From contig CAMNXA010000008.1 in the NCBI GenBank assembly GCA_946566685.1, forward strand, positions 1 through 64,000: a stretch of 64,000 nucleotides of DNA, given 5' to 3'. The notes under the pieces were generated by a model that saw only the letters and a program-made list of their open reading frames with translations, did no database searches and had not been told where the DNA came from. Below are positions 32,591 to 40,655 of the stretch, piece after piece (position 1 is the first letter of the stretch; each line of letters opens with the position of its first letter). This DNA comes from an uncultured Lachnospiraceae bacterium (GTDB lineage: Bacteria; Bacillota; Clostridia; Lachnospirales; Lachnospiraceae). Both the position numbers and the translations under genes were made by a program.

Positions 32591-33502
32591 ATGAAAGTAT
32601 TGGTGATAGGCGGCAGTTATTTTTACGGAAGAGTGTTCGTCATGGAGGCGGCCGGAGCACATGAGGTTACTTTGTGGAACCGGGGCACTTATTCTATGGC
32701 GGATTTTGGAGTGCGGCAGATTACCGGCGACAGGCATGACGGGACAGCGGCCGCTTCCTGTGGTGATTATGATGCGGTAGTAGATTTCTGTGCCTATGAG
32801 GCCGGGGATGTACGGAGCATGATAGAGTGTCTGCCGGGCCGGATCGGGCAGTATATCCTGATCAGCACGGTGGATGTCTATGAGAGAGGAACCGGTGTGA
32901 TCAAGGCGGAGGATGCGCCACTGGAACACCGAGCACTGCCGGGAGAGGCGGGTGCCTACATTGCAGGCAAAACTGCCCTGGAAGCAGAACTGAGGGAAGT
33001 ATGCGGCGAGAGAGGGATTCCCTATACGGTGCTTCGGCCGGCAATTCTTTACGGGCCGTATAACTATGCGCCCAGGGAATCAATCTACATTCAGATGCTT
33101 CTGCAAAACCATGCACTGCCTCACTTTACGGATGCGGACGGCGCCTTTCAGTTCGTCTATGTGAAAGATGCGGCGCAGGCAGTTCTGAAATGTCTGGGCA
33201 ATGAAAGGACTTACGGGCAGGCTTATAATCTATGTCAGGATCAGACGCTGACCTATGACAGTTTCTTTCAGATGCTGCGGGCAGTGGCAGATCCGGAAGT
33301 GGTTGAGAATCTTACGCAGGTGCCGTTAACGCTGGCGCAGGCTGCGGTGCAGGGCGTGCCGGTGCCATTCCCGGCGGTGCAGGCGGAGACGGAACTGTGT
33401 GATAATCAGAAGAGTAAAGCGGAACTTGGTCTGGTGTATACGGAGTTTGAAGAGGGAATGCGGCGGACTTATAATGCTTTTAAACATGTGTATGCAGGTT
33501 AA
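32591..33502 (+). CDS. NAD(P)-dependent epimerase/dehydratase (SDR) family protein
   Basis: 303 residues. The N-terminal Rossmann motif is unusual, VLVIGGSYFYGR instead of GxxGxxG, as in some atypical SDRs. The catalytic pair is present as YIAGK (Tyr-x-x-x-Lys, near 122-126) after STVDVYERG, and RPAILYGPYNY follows. Such enzymes act on nucleotide-activated sugars or related substrates; the natural one cannot be deduced. The gene precedes feoA by only 18 bases, so it may share a transcript with feoAB, a surprising pairing. Confidence 0.82.
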   Translation: MKVLVIGGSYFYGRVFVMEAAGAHEVTLWNRGTYSMADFGVRQITGDRHDGTAAASCGDYDAVVDFCAYEAGDVRSMIECLPGRIGQYILISTVDVYERGTGVIKAEDAPLEHRALPGEAGAYIAGKTALEAELREVCGERGIPYTVLRPAILYGPYNYAPRESIYIQMLLQNHALPHFTDADGAFQFVYVKDAAQAVLKCLGNERTYGQAYNLCQDQTLTYDSFFQMLRAVADPEVVENLTQVPLTLAQAAVQGVPVPFPAVQAETELCDNQKSKAELGLVYTEFEEGMRRTYNAFKHVYAG

Positions 33503-33520
33503 TACAGGGGATGTAAAGGT

Positions 33521-33748
33521 ATGACATTAGATCAGATAACAATCGGCAAAGAAGTTAAGATTACCAAAGTAGGCGGCGAGGGAGAACTGCGCTGCCGCCT
33601 TCTGGATATGGGGCTGATACCCAGGACGGTGGTCAGAGTGCAGAAGGTGGCTCCTATGGGTGATCCGATAGAGATACATCTGCGGGGATATGAATTGACG
33701 ATACGAAAAGAGGACGCAGGGAAGATTGAAGTGGTGGAAATAAATTAA
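33521..33748 (+). CDS. feoA: Ferrous iron transport protein FeoA
   Basis: 75 residues, a single SH3-like FeoA domain: MTLDQITIGKEVKITKVGG, then RCRLLDMGLIPRTVVRVQ and DPIEIHLRGYELTIRKEDA. FeoA is a small cytoplasmic partner needed for FeoB-mediated ferrous iron import. The gene sits 20 bases before feoB. No Fur-box-like palindrome is visible upstream, and the nearest open interval is the 18 bases after the epimerase gene. Confidence 0.95.
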   Translation: MTLDQITIGKEVKITKVGGEGELRCRLLDMGLIPRTVVRVQKVAPMGDPIEIHLRGYELTIRKEDAGKIEVVEIN

Positions 33749-33768
33749 CGGAAGAAGGATCAACAGTC

Positions 33769-35775
33769 ATGATATATGCACTGGCAGGAAATCAGAACTG
33801 TGGCAAGACCACATTATTTAATCAGCTTACCGGCTCCAATCAGCATGTGGGAAATTTTCCGGGAGTGACGGTAGACTCCAAGATGGGGGAGATACGGGGA
33901 GAGAAAGGCAATGCGGTGGTAGATCTTCCCGGCATTTATTCCATCAGACCATATACCAATGAAGAGATTGTCACCCGCAGTTTTATCTTACAGGAGAAAC
34001 CGGACGGGATCATCAACATCGTGGATGCTACCAATATCGAACGAAATCTCTACCTTACTCTGCAACTTCTGGAATTGCATATTCCCATGGTACTGGCGCT
34101 CAATATGATGGACGAGGTGCGGGGAAACGGCGGTACCATTGATATCGCGAAGATGGAGGAAGCACTGGGGATTCCGGTGGTTGCCATCAGTGCGGTGAAG
34201 AATGAGGGCGTGGAGGATCTGATCAAGGCCATCAGGGAAGTATCCTCCAGACGCATTTATCCTAAAGTGACGGATTTTTGTGAGAAAGGGCCGGTACACC
34301 GCTGTATCCATGCGGTCAGCCATCAGGTGGAAGACCATGCGGAGCGGATTGGGATGTCACCCCGGTTTGCAGCTACAAAGATTGTGGAGGGAGATCAGGA
34401 CATCATCAACCGGCTGGATCTGTCTGACAATGAGCTGGATCTGATGGAACACAGTATTGTGGAGATGGAACAGGACAGTCAGATGGACCGCAATGCGGCC
34501 CTGGCGGATATGCGCTACGAGTTTATCGAGCGAGTCTGTACACAGGCGGTTATTAAGTGTAGAGAGAGCAAAGAACATATCAGGAGTCTTAAGATAGACA
34601 GTATTCTCACCCATAAATATCTGGCAATACCGGTGTTTGTGCTGATCATGATGGTAGTGTTTTTCATGACTTTCGGGGTGATCGGGCAGGGGTTGAGTGA
34701 TCTGATGAGTCTGGGTATCGATGCACTTTCCGGCGTGGTGGAGCAGGCGCTTGTGGAGTATGGGATCAATCCGGTGGTGGAGAGTCTGGTGATTGATGGT
34801 ATCTTTACTGGTGTGGGCAGCGTGTTGAGTTTTCTGCCCATCATTGTGGTGCTGTTTTTCTTTTTATCGATTCTGGAAGATTCGGGTTATATGGCGCGGA
34901 TTGCTTTTGTGATGGACAGGCCGTTGCGTAAAATCGGTTTGTCGGGCAAAAGTTTTGTCTCCATGCTCATCGGTTTTGGCTGTAGTGTACCGGCGGTGAT
35001 GTCCACAAGGACACTGTCATCCGAGCGGGATAAAAGAATGACGATACTGTTGATTCCCTTTATCAGCTGTTCGGCCAAGATTCCTATCTATGCGCTGTTT
35101 GCGGCGGCCTTTTTCAGGGAATATGCAGCGCTTGTGATGATGGGACTTTATGTGTTTGGTATCCTGGTAGGGCTTGTATGTGCACTGGTACTCAAAAGAA
35201 CCGTATTTCATGGCAAGCCTATGCCATTTATGATGGAACTGCCCAATTACCGTTTTCCTTCCGTCAAGAGTGTGCTGCTTTTGATGTGGGATAAGGCCAA
35301 AGATTTTGTGCAGCGGGCATTTACGATCATCTTTATTGCCACTCTGATCATCTGGTTCTTACAAACTTTTGACAGCAGACTCAATGTGGTGACGGATTCC
35401 GGCGAAAGTCTGCTTGCCATGATTGGTAAGTTGATCGCACCGCTGTTTGCACCCCTTGGCTTTAATGACTGGCGGGCGGCTACGGCTCTGATCAGCGGGT
35501 TTACGGCCAAGGAGGCAGTGGTCAGTACTCTGGGCGTTTTGACCGGTTCTTCCATGACCAATCTGGAAGTGACTTTGGGGAGTGTTTTCACGCCCCTTTC
35601 TGCCATGAGTTTCTTAGTCTTTACATTACTCTATACGCCCTGTGTGGCGGCTGTGGCTACCATTAAGAGGGAGATGGGCTCTGTGTGGAAAACAGCAGGC
35701 ATTGTGTGTATGCAGTGCATGGTGGCGTGGCTTGCGGCCTTTGTCTGTTTTCACGCGGCAGGTCTGTTTTTCTAA
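33769..35775 (+). CDS. feoB: Ferrous iron transporter FeoB
   Basis: 668 residues, typical of the Clostridia form. The N-terminal G domain has G1 GNQNCGKTTLF (residues 7-17), G3 DLPGIYS and G4 NMMDE. A helical spacer (about 170-270) leads to the membrane part with two Gate repeats, containing GFGCSVPAVM and CSAKIPIYALF, the conserved Cys residues that line the pore. Function: GTP-dependent uptake of ferrous iron across the inner membrane. No FeoC gene follows. The gene ends with a hydrophobic C-terminal helix. Confidence 0.96.
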   Translation: MIYALAGNQNCGKTTLFNQLTGSNQHVGNFPGVTVDSKMGEIRGEKGNAVVDLPGIYSIRPYTNEEIVTRSFILQEKPDGIINIVDATNIERNLYLTLQLLELHIPMVLALNMMDEVRGNGGTIDIAKMEEALGIPVVAISAVKNEGVEDLIKAIREVSSRRIYPKVTDFCEKGPVHRCIHAVSHQVEDHAERIGMSPRFAATKIVEGDQDIINRLDLSDNELDLMEHSIVEMEQDSQMDRNAALADMRYEFIERVCTQAVIKCRESKEHIRSLKIDSILTHKYLAIPVFVLIMMVVFFMTFGVIGQGLSDLMSLGIDALSGVVEQALVEYGINPVVESLVIDGIFTGVGSVLSFLPIIVVLFFFLSILEDSGYMARIAFVMDRPLRKIGLSGKSFVSMLIGFGCSVPAVMSTRTLSSERDKRMTILLIPFISCSAKIPIYALFAAAFFREYAALVMMGLYVFGILVGLVCALVLKRTVFHGKPMPFMMELPNYRFPSVKSVLLLMWDKAKDFVQRAFTIIFIATLIIWFLQTFDSRLNVVTDSGESLLAMIGKLIAPLFAPLGFNDWRAATALISGFTAKEAVVSTLGVLTGSSMTNLEVTLGSVFTPLSAMSFLVFTLLYTPCVAAVATIKREMGSVWKTAGIVCMQCMVAWLAAFVCFHAAGLFF

Positions 35776-35856
35776 AAGAATAGACTTGCATGTAAGTGCG
35801 ATAAGAGGCAACGGATAAGGGAATAATAGATACGGAATTTCAGGAGGAGAGCAGAC

Positions 35857-36927
35857 ATGACAACCAATATGATGAACCAGTTTCATTTACCTTACTGCCT
35901 GGTAATAGAGGAGGGCGCCTGTGAGAGGCTGAATGAGATCCTTGCGGATTGTATTCCCGGTATCGAACAGAAAAAGGTGATCATCGCAACGGAACCGGCC
36001 CTTGTCAGCATCATGAAGGACTATCTGGAAGAGATGAAACGGGATCTGCCTTGTAGCGAGACTTATCTGATTGAGGAAAACAGCTTTGACGAAGCGATGG
36101 AACTGGCGAAGTATATCTGCATGAATGACTGCGAGGTTATCATAGGCGTGGGCGGCGGCAAGGTTCTGGATGTGGCGAAATATGCGGGATTCGTGGGTAA
36201 GATTCCCTATATCTGTGTGCCCACAACCTTGAGCAATGACAGTCTGGCTTCACCGGTATCAGTGCTTGGCACGGTGGGAGATGCCAGGAAGACATTGAAA
36301 TGTAAGATTCCCACGGGGATTGTGGTGGATGTGGATGTGGTCATGGGTGCGCCTGTGGCACAGTTACAGTCGGGAATCGGAGATACAATCAGCAAGTATA
36401 CGGCGCTCTATGACTGGAAACTGGACGCTGCCCACAGAAAAGACCGGGTGGACGATTTCTCTTATCTGATTTCGGATATGGCGTTGACATCTCTGTGCTA
36501 TAATGAAGAAAAATCATTAAAAAGTAAAGAATTTATCAAGATATTGACCCAATCGCTGGTGCTTGGCGGACTGGCCATGGAGATTGCCGGTAATTCCAGA
36601 CCCAGCAGCGGTTCGGAACACCTTTTCTGCCATTCCCTGGAAGAGAATCATAAGGAGATACAGATTTCCCATGGCATGGCTGTGGCTCTGGGGAGTCTGG
36701 TGAGTTGTCGTCTGCAGGGGCAGGATGTGGAACGTCTGGAGCATATCCTGAAGGCTTATGGCATGGATATGGATCCCATGAACTGGGGGATTACGGAAGA
36801 AATCTTTGTAGACACCTGGCTTGGAGCGGCAGACACCAGAAAAGACCGGTATACGATTCTGAATGAGGTGGATCTTACCAGAGAACGACTGGTTCAGCTT
36901 TATGGAGAATTGAGAAGTGAGAGATAG
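35857..36927 (+). CDS. Iron-containing alcohol dehydrogenase family, glycerol-1-phosphate dehydrogenase-like
   Basis: 356 residues; AGGAGGAGAG precedes the ATG. The nucleotide-binding motif GVGGGKVLDVAKYAG lies near 96-110, with PTTLSNDSLASP after it. Metal ligands of the family appear as Asp in GIGDTISKY, His in SGSEHLFCH and His in ISHGMAVALG. The pattern is closest to sn-glycerol-1-phosphate dehydrogenases (EgsA/AraM), which make the unusual G1P stereoisomer from dihydroxyacetone phosphate, rather than to butanol dehydrogenases, though the typical PTAPSMDGYAS motif is replaced. The next gene starts 7 bases after the stop and encodes a DUF6056 membrane protein, hinting at a surface-polymer or lipid role. 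Confidence 0.75.
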   Translation: MTTNMMNQFHLPYCLVIEEGACERLNEILADCIPGIEQKKVIIATEPALVSIMKDYLEEMKRDLPCSETYLIEENSFDEAMELAKYICMNDCEVIIGVGGGKVLDVAKYAGFVGKIPYICVPTTLSNDSLASPVSVLGTVGDARKTLKCKIPTGIVVDVDVVMGAPVAQLQSGIGDTISKYTALYDWKLDAAHRKDRVDDFSYLISDMALTSLCYNEEKSLKSKEFIKILTQSLVLGGLAMEIAGNSRPSSGSEHLFCHSLEENHKEIQISHGMAVALGSLVSCRLQGQDVERLEHILKAYGMDMDPMNWGITEEIFVDTWLGAADTRKDRYTILNEVDLTRERLVQLYGELRSER

Positions 36928-36934
36928 TAGAAAT

Positions 36935-38470
36935 ATGATAACCGACAAGGCTTACAGAAAGTATCTGACATATCTGGCAATTCTGGTATTTTTGCTGAGT
37001 TTGCTGCCGATCCTGTATCTGGCGGGAATAGACCGGGCTTCCGGGGATGACTGGGGCTATGGACTTTTGACGCACAGGGCATGGCTGGAGTCCCATTCCC
37101 TGATAAAAGTGATACAGGCAGCCTTGCAGACCGTGGATAACTATTATAGAACCTGGCAGGGTACCTGGTTTTCCATCTTTCTGTTTACCTTCCAGCCGGA
37201 AGCATTTTCCTATGAAATGTACTGGATTGTCCCGTATATCATGCTGGGGCTGCTCATAGGGAGCGTATCATCTTTCCTGTATCAGGTTACAGTGCGGTTT
37301 TTGCATATGGCAGTCAGGGATTTTCTATTGTTTGACATGATCATTCTCTTCCTGCTGATTCAGTTTGCGCCGCGCAAGAAATCGGCCATTTTCTGGTACA
37401 ATGGGACAGCACACTATACGGTGCCGTTTGCACTCGCCCTGTTTGCGATAGTGTGTTTTATGCGGTTTGTGCAGACCTGGAGGAAAAGGCACGTTGTCTG
37501 GGCGGCCGTATGGCTGACTTTACTCGGCGGGACCAATTATCTGGCGGCTATTTTGGGATGTCTTGGCTTTATCTTCTTGGGCGCATACTTTTATAGAAAA
37601 CCGGGAAATGCGGAGGATGAGAGTCACTTTGCAGACACGAAGCAGGGCAGGAAAGTCCTGTGGATGGGGATTCCTCTTGTCCTGGAACTGATCGGACTGC
37701 TGATCAGTGCGCTGGCGCCGGGCAATGCCAGACGCGGCGGAGAGACCTATGAGATTTCCCTGGGACGTATGCTGGGGGCGGTTGCAGAAGCTTTTAGACA
37801 GGGGATAGTGGGTGTTATTTATTCTGTGAGGCAACATCCTGTCACGCTGGCGGCTTTGCTTGTGCTGGCAGTGATTCTCTGGGATATATTGCGGGAAAAA
37901 GTGAGACAGGAAACGTTCCGGTTTCCATTGCCGGGGCTTGTGATTTTCTATTTTTTCGGGACTTACTGCGCTATGTACTGGCCGGGGATTTTTGCTGGCG
38001 TGGAGGTGTCTGGCGGTGTGCCAAATACCATATACTGGGTGGGGGTGCTAATGACGTTTTGCAGTATGCTGTATGGTCTCGGCTGGCTGGCTGTCAGATT
38101 GTCCGGCTTGGAGATAAATAAAAATAACATGCGATATTTATATATGGCAGGAATTGCGGCGGCATTCGTCCTGTTGGTTTTGGGGCGCAGCAATGTCAAA
38201 GATTCCACGGACTATATGTGTCTGGAATATATCCTGACAGGGCAGGCCCGTGACTATCAGGCCCAGATGGAGCAGTTTACGCAGCTGCTGACGGATGATG
38301 CCGAAGATGAGGTGATCCTGCCCTCAATCAATGACTGGCAGGGGCCGCTCATGCATATGCCGGTAACAGAAAATCCGGATGCCTGGACCAACCAGACGGT
38401 GAAAGAATTTTTCGGAAAAAAGAGAGTCGTATCCATCCCGCGTCAGGAATGGGAAGAGAGGATGCAGTAA
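36935..38470 (+). CDS. DUF6056 multi-pass membrane protein
   Basis: 511 residues from ATG 36935 (a GTG 18 bases upstream overlaps the previous gene). About 11 membrane helices are separated by short loops, and the first extracellular loop carries ASGDDWGYG, then NYYRTWQGTW, the conserved DUF6056 sequence. The fold resembles glycosyltransferase-C-type membrane proteins, whose first loop holds the catalytic acid, so transfer of lipid-linked sugars is plausible. The C-terminal 60 residues are a soluble tail (QMEQFTQLLTDDAEDEV). It shares a transcript with the G1P dehydrogenase-like gene. Function is inferred. Confidence 0.72.
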   Translation: MITDKAYRKYLTYLAILVFLLSLLPILYLAGIDRASGDDWGYGLLTHRAWLESHSLIKVIQAALQTVDNYYRTWQGTWFSIFLFTFQPEAFSYEMYWIVPYIMLGLLIGSVSSFLYQVTVRFLHMAVRDFLLFDMIILFLLIQFAPRKKSAIFWYNGTAHYTVPFALALFAIVCFMRFVQTWRKRHVVWAAVWLTLLGGTNYLAAILGCLGFIFLGAYFYRKPGNAEDESHFADTKQGRKVLWMGIPLVLELIGLLISALAPGNARRGGETYEISLGRMLGAVAEAFRQGIVGVIYSVRQHPVTLAALLVLAVILWDILREKVRQETFRFPLPGLVIFYFFGTYCAMYWPGIFAGVEVSGGVPNTIYWVGVLMTFCSMLYGLGWLAVRLSGLEINKNNMRYLYMAGIAAAFVLLVLGRSNVKDSTDYMCLEYILTGQARDYQAQMEQFTQLLTDDAEDEVILPSINDWQGPLMHMPVTENPDAWTNQTVKEFFGKKRVVSIPRQEWEERMQ

Positions 38471-38502
38471 AAGAATTTTACCCAAAATTAATAAATCCTT
38501 CA

Positions 38503-38531
38503 TTGTTTTTCGCTTATCGGAGGTATATAGT
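38503..38531 (+). promoter_or_regulatory. Likely promoter of the alarmone synthetase gene
   Basis: TTGTTT (38503-38508) and TATAGT (38526-38531) are 17 bases apart, 65 bases before the ATG. A short dyad GTAAAA-GAA-TTTTAC (38467-38481) overlaps the end of the previous gene. Confidence 0.5.
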
Positions 38532-38595
38532 ATTAGTCAGTTATAAGCATGAATTAATTGAAAACAATTGTTATTAATGGAGGACACAGGATAAG

Positions 38596-39384
38596 ATGAG
38601 CGGAAATCCCTTTTTCCCTTTGGATGAGATGAGCAGTGATTCAGATGATACACAGGTGATGATGATACCGAAAGTTGACGGGGCTATCTATGACCAGCGG
38701 AAGAAACTGGCCGGAACAATGGTGGATTATAAGGAAATGCGCATGCGTTACAGCTGCGCGATCAAGGAAGTGCGGACTAAGTTTGATGTGTTGAATTCGG
38801 AGTTCAATGTGCGCTTTCGGAGAAATCCCATCACATCCATCAGCTCCCGTTTGAAGAGCAGCGCCAGCATTATGGAGAAGCTGAACCGCAAGGGGCTTTC
38901 CTTTACGGTAGAGAATGTGGAGAACAGTCTCTACGATGTGGCAGGTATCCGGGTGGTGTGTTCCTATGTGGATGATATATACGGGTTGGCAAGTGCGCTG
39001 GCCAAGCAGGACGACATCACGGTGATCAGGGAGAAGGACTATATCAAGAATCCGAAACCGAACGGCTACAGGAGTTATCATATGATTGTGAGCGTGCCAG
39101 TCTTTTTTTCAGATCAGACGAGGGATATGGCGGTGGAAGTACAGATACGCACGATCGCCATGGATTTCTGGGCTAGTCTGGAGCACCAGCTCAAATACAA
39201 ACAGGAAGTGCCGGATCAGCGCAGGATTGTGGAGCAGTTGACGGAATGTGCTGAGCAGATTGCGGATATTGACAAACAGATGTGGCAGGTGCGCAGGCAG
39301 ATCGAAGCCACGGAAGATCTGCCCACGGAAGAGGAAGTCCTGCTGGAAAAGCTGCGCAGGATTGATATTGCCATCAATGAATAA
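38596..39384 (+). CDS. Small alarmone synthetase (RelQ/YjbM-like GTP pyrophosphokinase)
   Basis: 262 residues. The RelA/SpoT synthetase domain covers about 60-215: DVAGIRVVCSYVDDIYGLA, KDYIKNPKPNGYRSYHMIV and EVQIRTIAMDFWASLEHQLKY are the core motifs. There is no HD hydrolase domain or TGS/ACT tail, so the protein makes (p)ppGpp or pGpp but should not degrade it. A C-terminal helix (EDLPTEEEVLLEKLRRID) is typical of the tetramer-forming small alarmone synthetases. A likely promoter lies 65 bases upstream. It converges on the regulator gene at 39,452. Confidence 0.92.
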   Translation: MSGNPFFPLDEMSSDSDDTQVMMIPKVDGAIYDQRKKLAGTMVDYKEMRMRYSCAIKEVRTKFDVLNSEFNVRFRRNPITSISSRLKSSASIMEKLNRKGLSFTVENVENSLYDVAGIRVVCSYVDDIYGLASALAKQDDITVIREKDYIKNPKPNGYRSYHMIVSVPVFFSDQTRDMAVEVQIRTIAMDFWASLEHQLKYKQEVPDQRRIVEQLTECAEQIADIDKQMWQVRRQIEATEDLPTEEEVLLEKLRRIDIAINE

Positions 39385-39406
39385 AAAAATCGAGCAGAGC
39401 TCGATT
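39383..39406 (-). terminator. Intrinsic terminator of the HTH regulator (minus strand)
   Basis: Read on the minus strand, a 7-bp stem ATCGAGC-TCT-GCTCGAT (39389-39405) is followed by a run of T (the A run 39383-39389). It overlaps the stop codon of the convergent alarmone synthetase gene and could also slow transcription from that side. Confidence 0.8.
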
Positions 39407-39407
39407 A

Positions 39408-39434
39408 CGAGATCCGCTTCGCAGCCTTGGATAA
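39408..39434. repeat. REP-like hairpin copy near the alarmone synthetase 3' end
   Basis: The stretch GAGATCCGCTTCGCAGCC then TTGGATA matches the two copies after polA (GAGGACCGCTTCGCGGCC then TCGGGATA) at most positions. It is a third, mutated member of the same element. Confidence 0.55.
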
Positions 39435-39451
39435 ATAAATATCGAGTGTTA

Positions 39452-40381
39452 TTAATGCTCGGATTCCTCCATGGGAGCATAGTGGATATTTACTTTGATA
39501 TCCTGTCCATAGTTGCCGAAGGTTTTGCCGAAGATTGTGAGACCACCAATATGTTCCGCATCATCGTCCACAGCCATACGGAAGCGGAGGCTGCTGCGGT
39601 AATCCAGATTGAAGCTGTCGATGGTCACATCGGAGATTTGCAGGCCATCGATGAAAGTGCCCTTTTTGTTGATCACTAACAGTTTCAGCAGCCCGTACTG
39701 ATTCCAGTTGGGAAACCACCAGTCCGGTGTGAACAACCCGCGGGAATCGCCAAAATCTCCGGGAGAGAGCCAGTTGCCCACACACACGTCATTCAGATAA
39801 AAGGAAATGTCAGAGGGCCACACATTGTTGACGCCCGGCGCCTCGGAACTTAATTCTACGGAGATAGTAAGCTGTGTGATCTTCTGGAAACTGGGAATGA
39901 AATTGGGGATATTATACTCCACAAACCCTTTGGTGAACCAGAGGATATCAGCGCTGTAACGATCCGGGTGATCAAAGTAGCGGGCATCATCCACCTCCCC
40001 GATCAGGGCTTTGTCGGAAGCCAGGCCGCAGGTAGGGCAGATGCGGTAGACAGAATAATGGCCTACCTTTATATCCGTGCTGTATACGTTCAAAATATCT
40101 TCCTGTTTTTCCAGATCGATGAGAATTTTATCCAGATGAACGGAGCAAATCTTCTGATTGCCATGTCCGGCGGACTCACTGGAGATAGAGATGAGACCAC
40201 AGCTTTCCAGCTTCTTGATATGGCTTGTGAGTGCACCGTTGGTGATGTTCAGGTGAGAAGCCAGTTCATTCATGCTCATGCTGTTATTATCCAGAAGAAT
40301 GTTTAGGATTTCGATACGGACATCGGATCCGAGTGCCTTAAAAATATCCAGTCCGTCACTTAGTGATGTAATGTGAAGCAA
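39452..40381 (-). CDS. ArsR-type winged-helix regulator with large C-terminal sensing region
   Basis: 309 residues. The first 80 residues are a winged helix (ALGSDVRIEILNILLDNNSM, then MNELASHLNITNGALTSHIKKLE as recognition helix region). Residues about 110-309 form a Trp-rich, beta-strand-like region with CPTC (near 117) and WFPNWNQYGLL, which resembles a ligand-binding sandwich and is not found in short metal-sensing ArsR proteins. The start is TTG at 40381, with GGAGGA 9 bases upstream on the minus strand. It lies next to putP (opposite end to end), and AT-rich near-identical 18-bp sequences in the 40,382-40,655 interval could be its operators. Target genes and ligand are unknown. Confidence 0.72.
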   Translation of the reverse strand: MLHITSLSDGLDIFKALGSDVRIEILNILLDNNSMSMNELASHLNITNGALTSHIKKLESCGLISISSESAGHGNQKICSVHLDKILIDLEKQEDILNVYSTDIKVGHYSVYRICPTCGLASDKALIGEVDDARYFDHPDRYSADILWFTKGFVEYNIPNFIPSFQKITQLTISVELSSEAPGVNNVWPSDISFYLNDVCVGNWLSPGDFGDSRGLFTPDWWFPNWNQYGLLKLLVINKKGTFIDGLQISDVTIDSFNLDYRSSLRFRMAVDDDAEHIGGLTIFGKTFGNYGQDIKVNIHYAPMEESEH

Positions 40382-40406
40382 TTTTGAAGTCCTCCAGTTA
40401 TATAGT

Positions 40407-40424
40407 TTATATATTCGTAAAATA
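40407..40424. promoter_or_regulatory. AT-rich putative operator, copy 1
   Basis: TTATATATTCGTAAAATA lies 26 bases upstream of the regulator's TTG start. It matches 16 of 18 positions of the copy at 40,582, suggesting two binding sites in the regulator's own upstream region. Confidence 0.45.
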
Positions 40425-40581
40425 ATGTATATCTGTTAAAATTATATACATAAAAACCCATTTCGTCAATTAATTCTAAACAAATTGTTGTGAAAGAAAA
40501 TATGTATATTATAGAGGAATAGCGTATAGAAATACGCAAAATTTTAAAGCATACGTGAAATGTTTAATGATGTAAATTATT

Positions 40582-40599
40582 TTATATATTAGTAAAACA
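40582..40599. promoter_or_regulatory. AT-rich putative operator, copy 2
   Basis: TTATATATTAGTAAAACA differs from copy 1 at two positions and lies 57 bases from the putP stop codon, abutting the putP terminator stem. The rest of the 274-base interval 40,382-40,655 holds no gene, only A+T-rich sequence. Confidence 0.4.
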
Positions 40600-40631
40600 A
40601 ACAAAGCGTCCAAAATTGGGCGCTTTGTTTT
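40590..40631 (-). terminator. Intrinsic terminator of putP (minus strand)
   Basis: A 13-bp stem with one G-U pair (40599-40611 with 40618-40630, AAACAAAGCGTCC with GGGCGCTTTGTTT) encloses AAAATT. On the minus strand it ends in a T-rich stretch. It lies 25 bases after the putP stop. Confidence 0.85.
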
Positions 40632-40655
40632 GGTAAAAAAGTCAAAGGTTATCGA

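Noticed and set aside
33503-33520. Fur box before feoA
   Set aside because: Only 18 bases separate the epimerase and feoA and no GATAAT-type palindrome is present.
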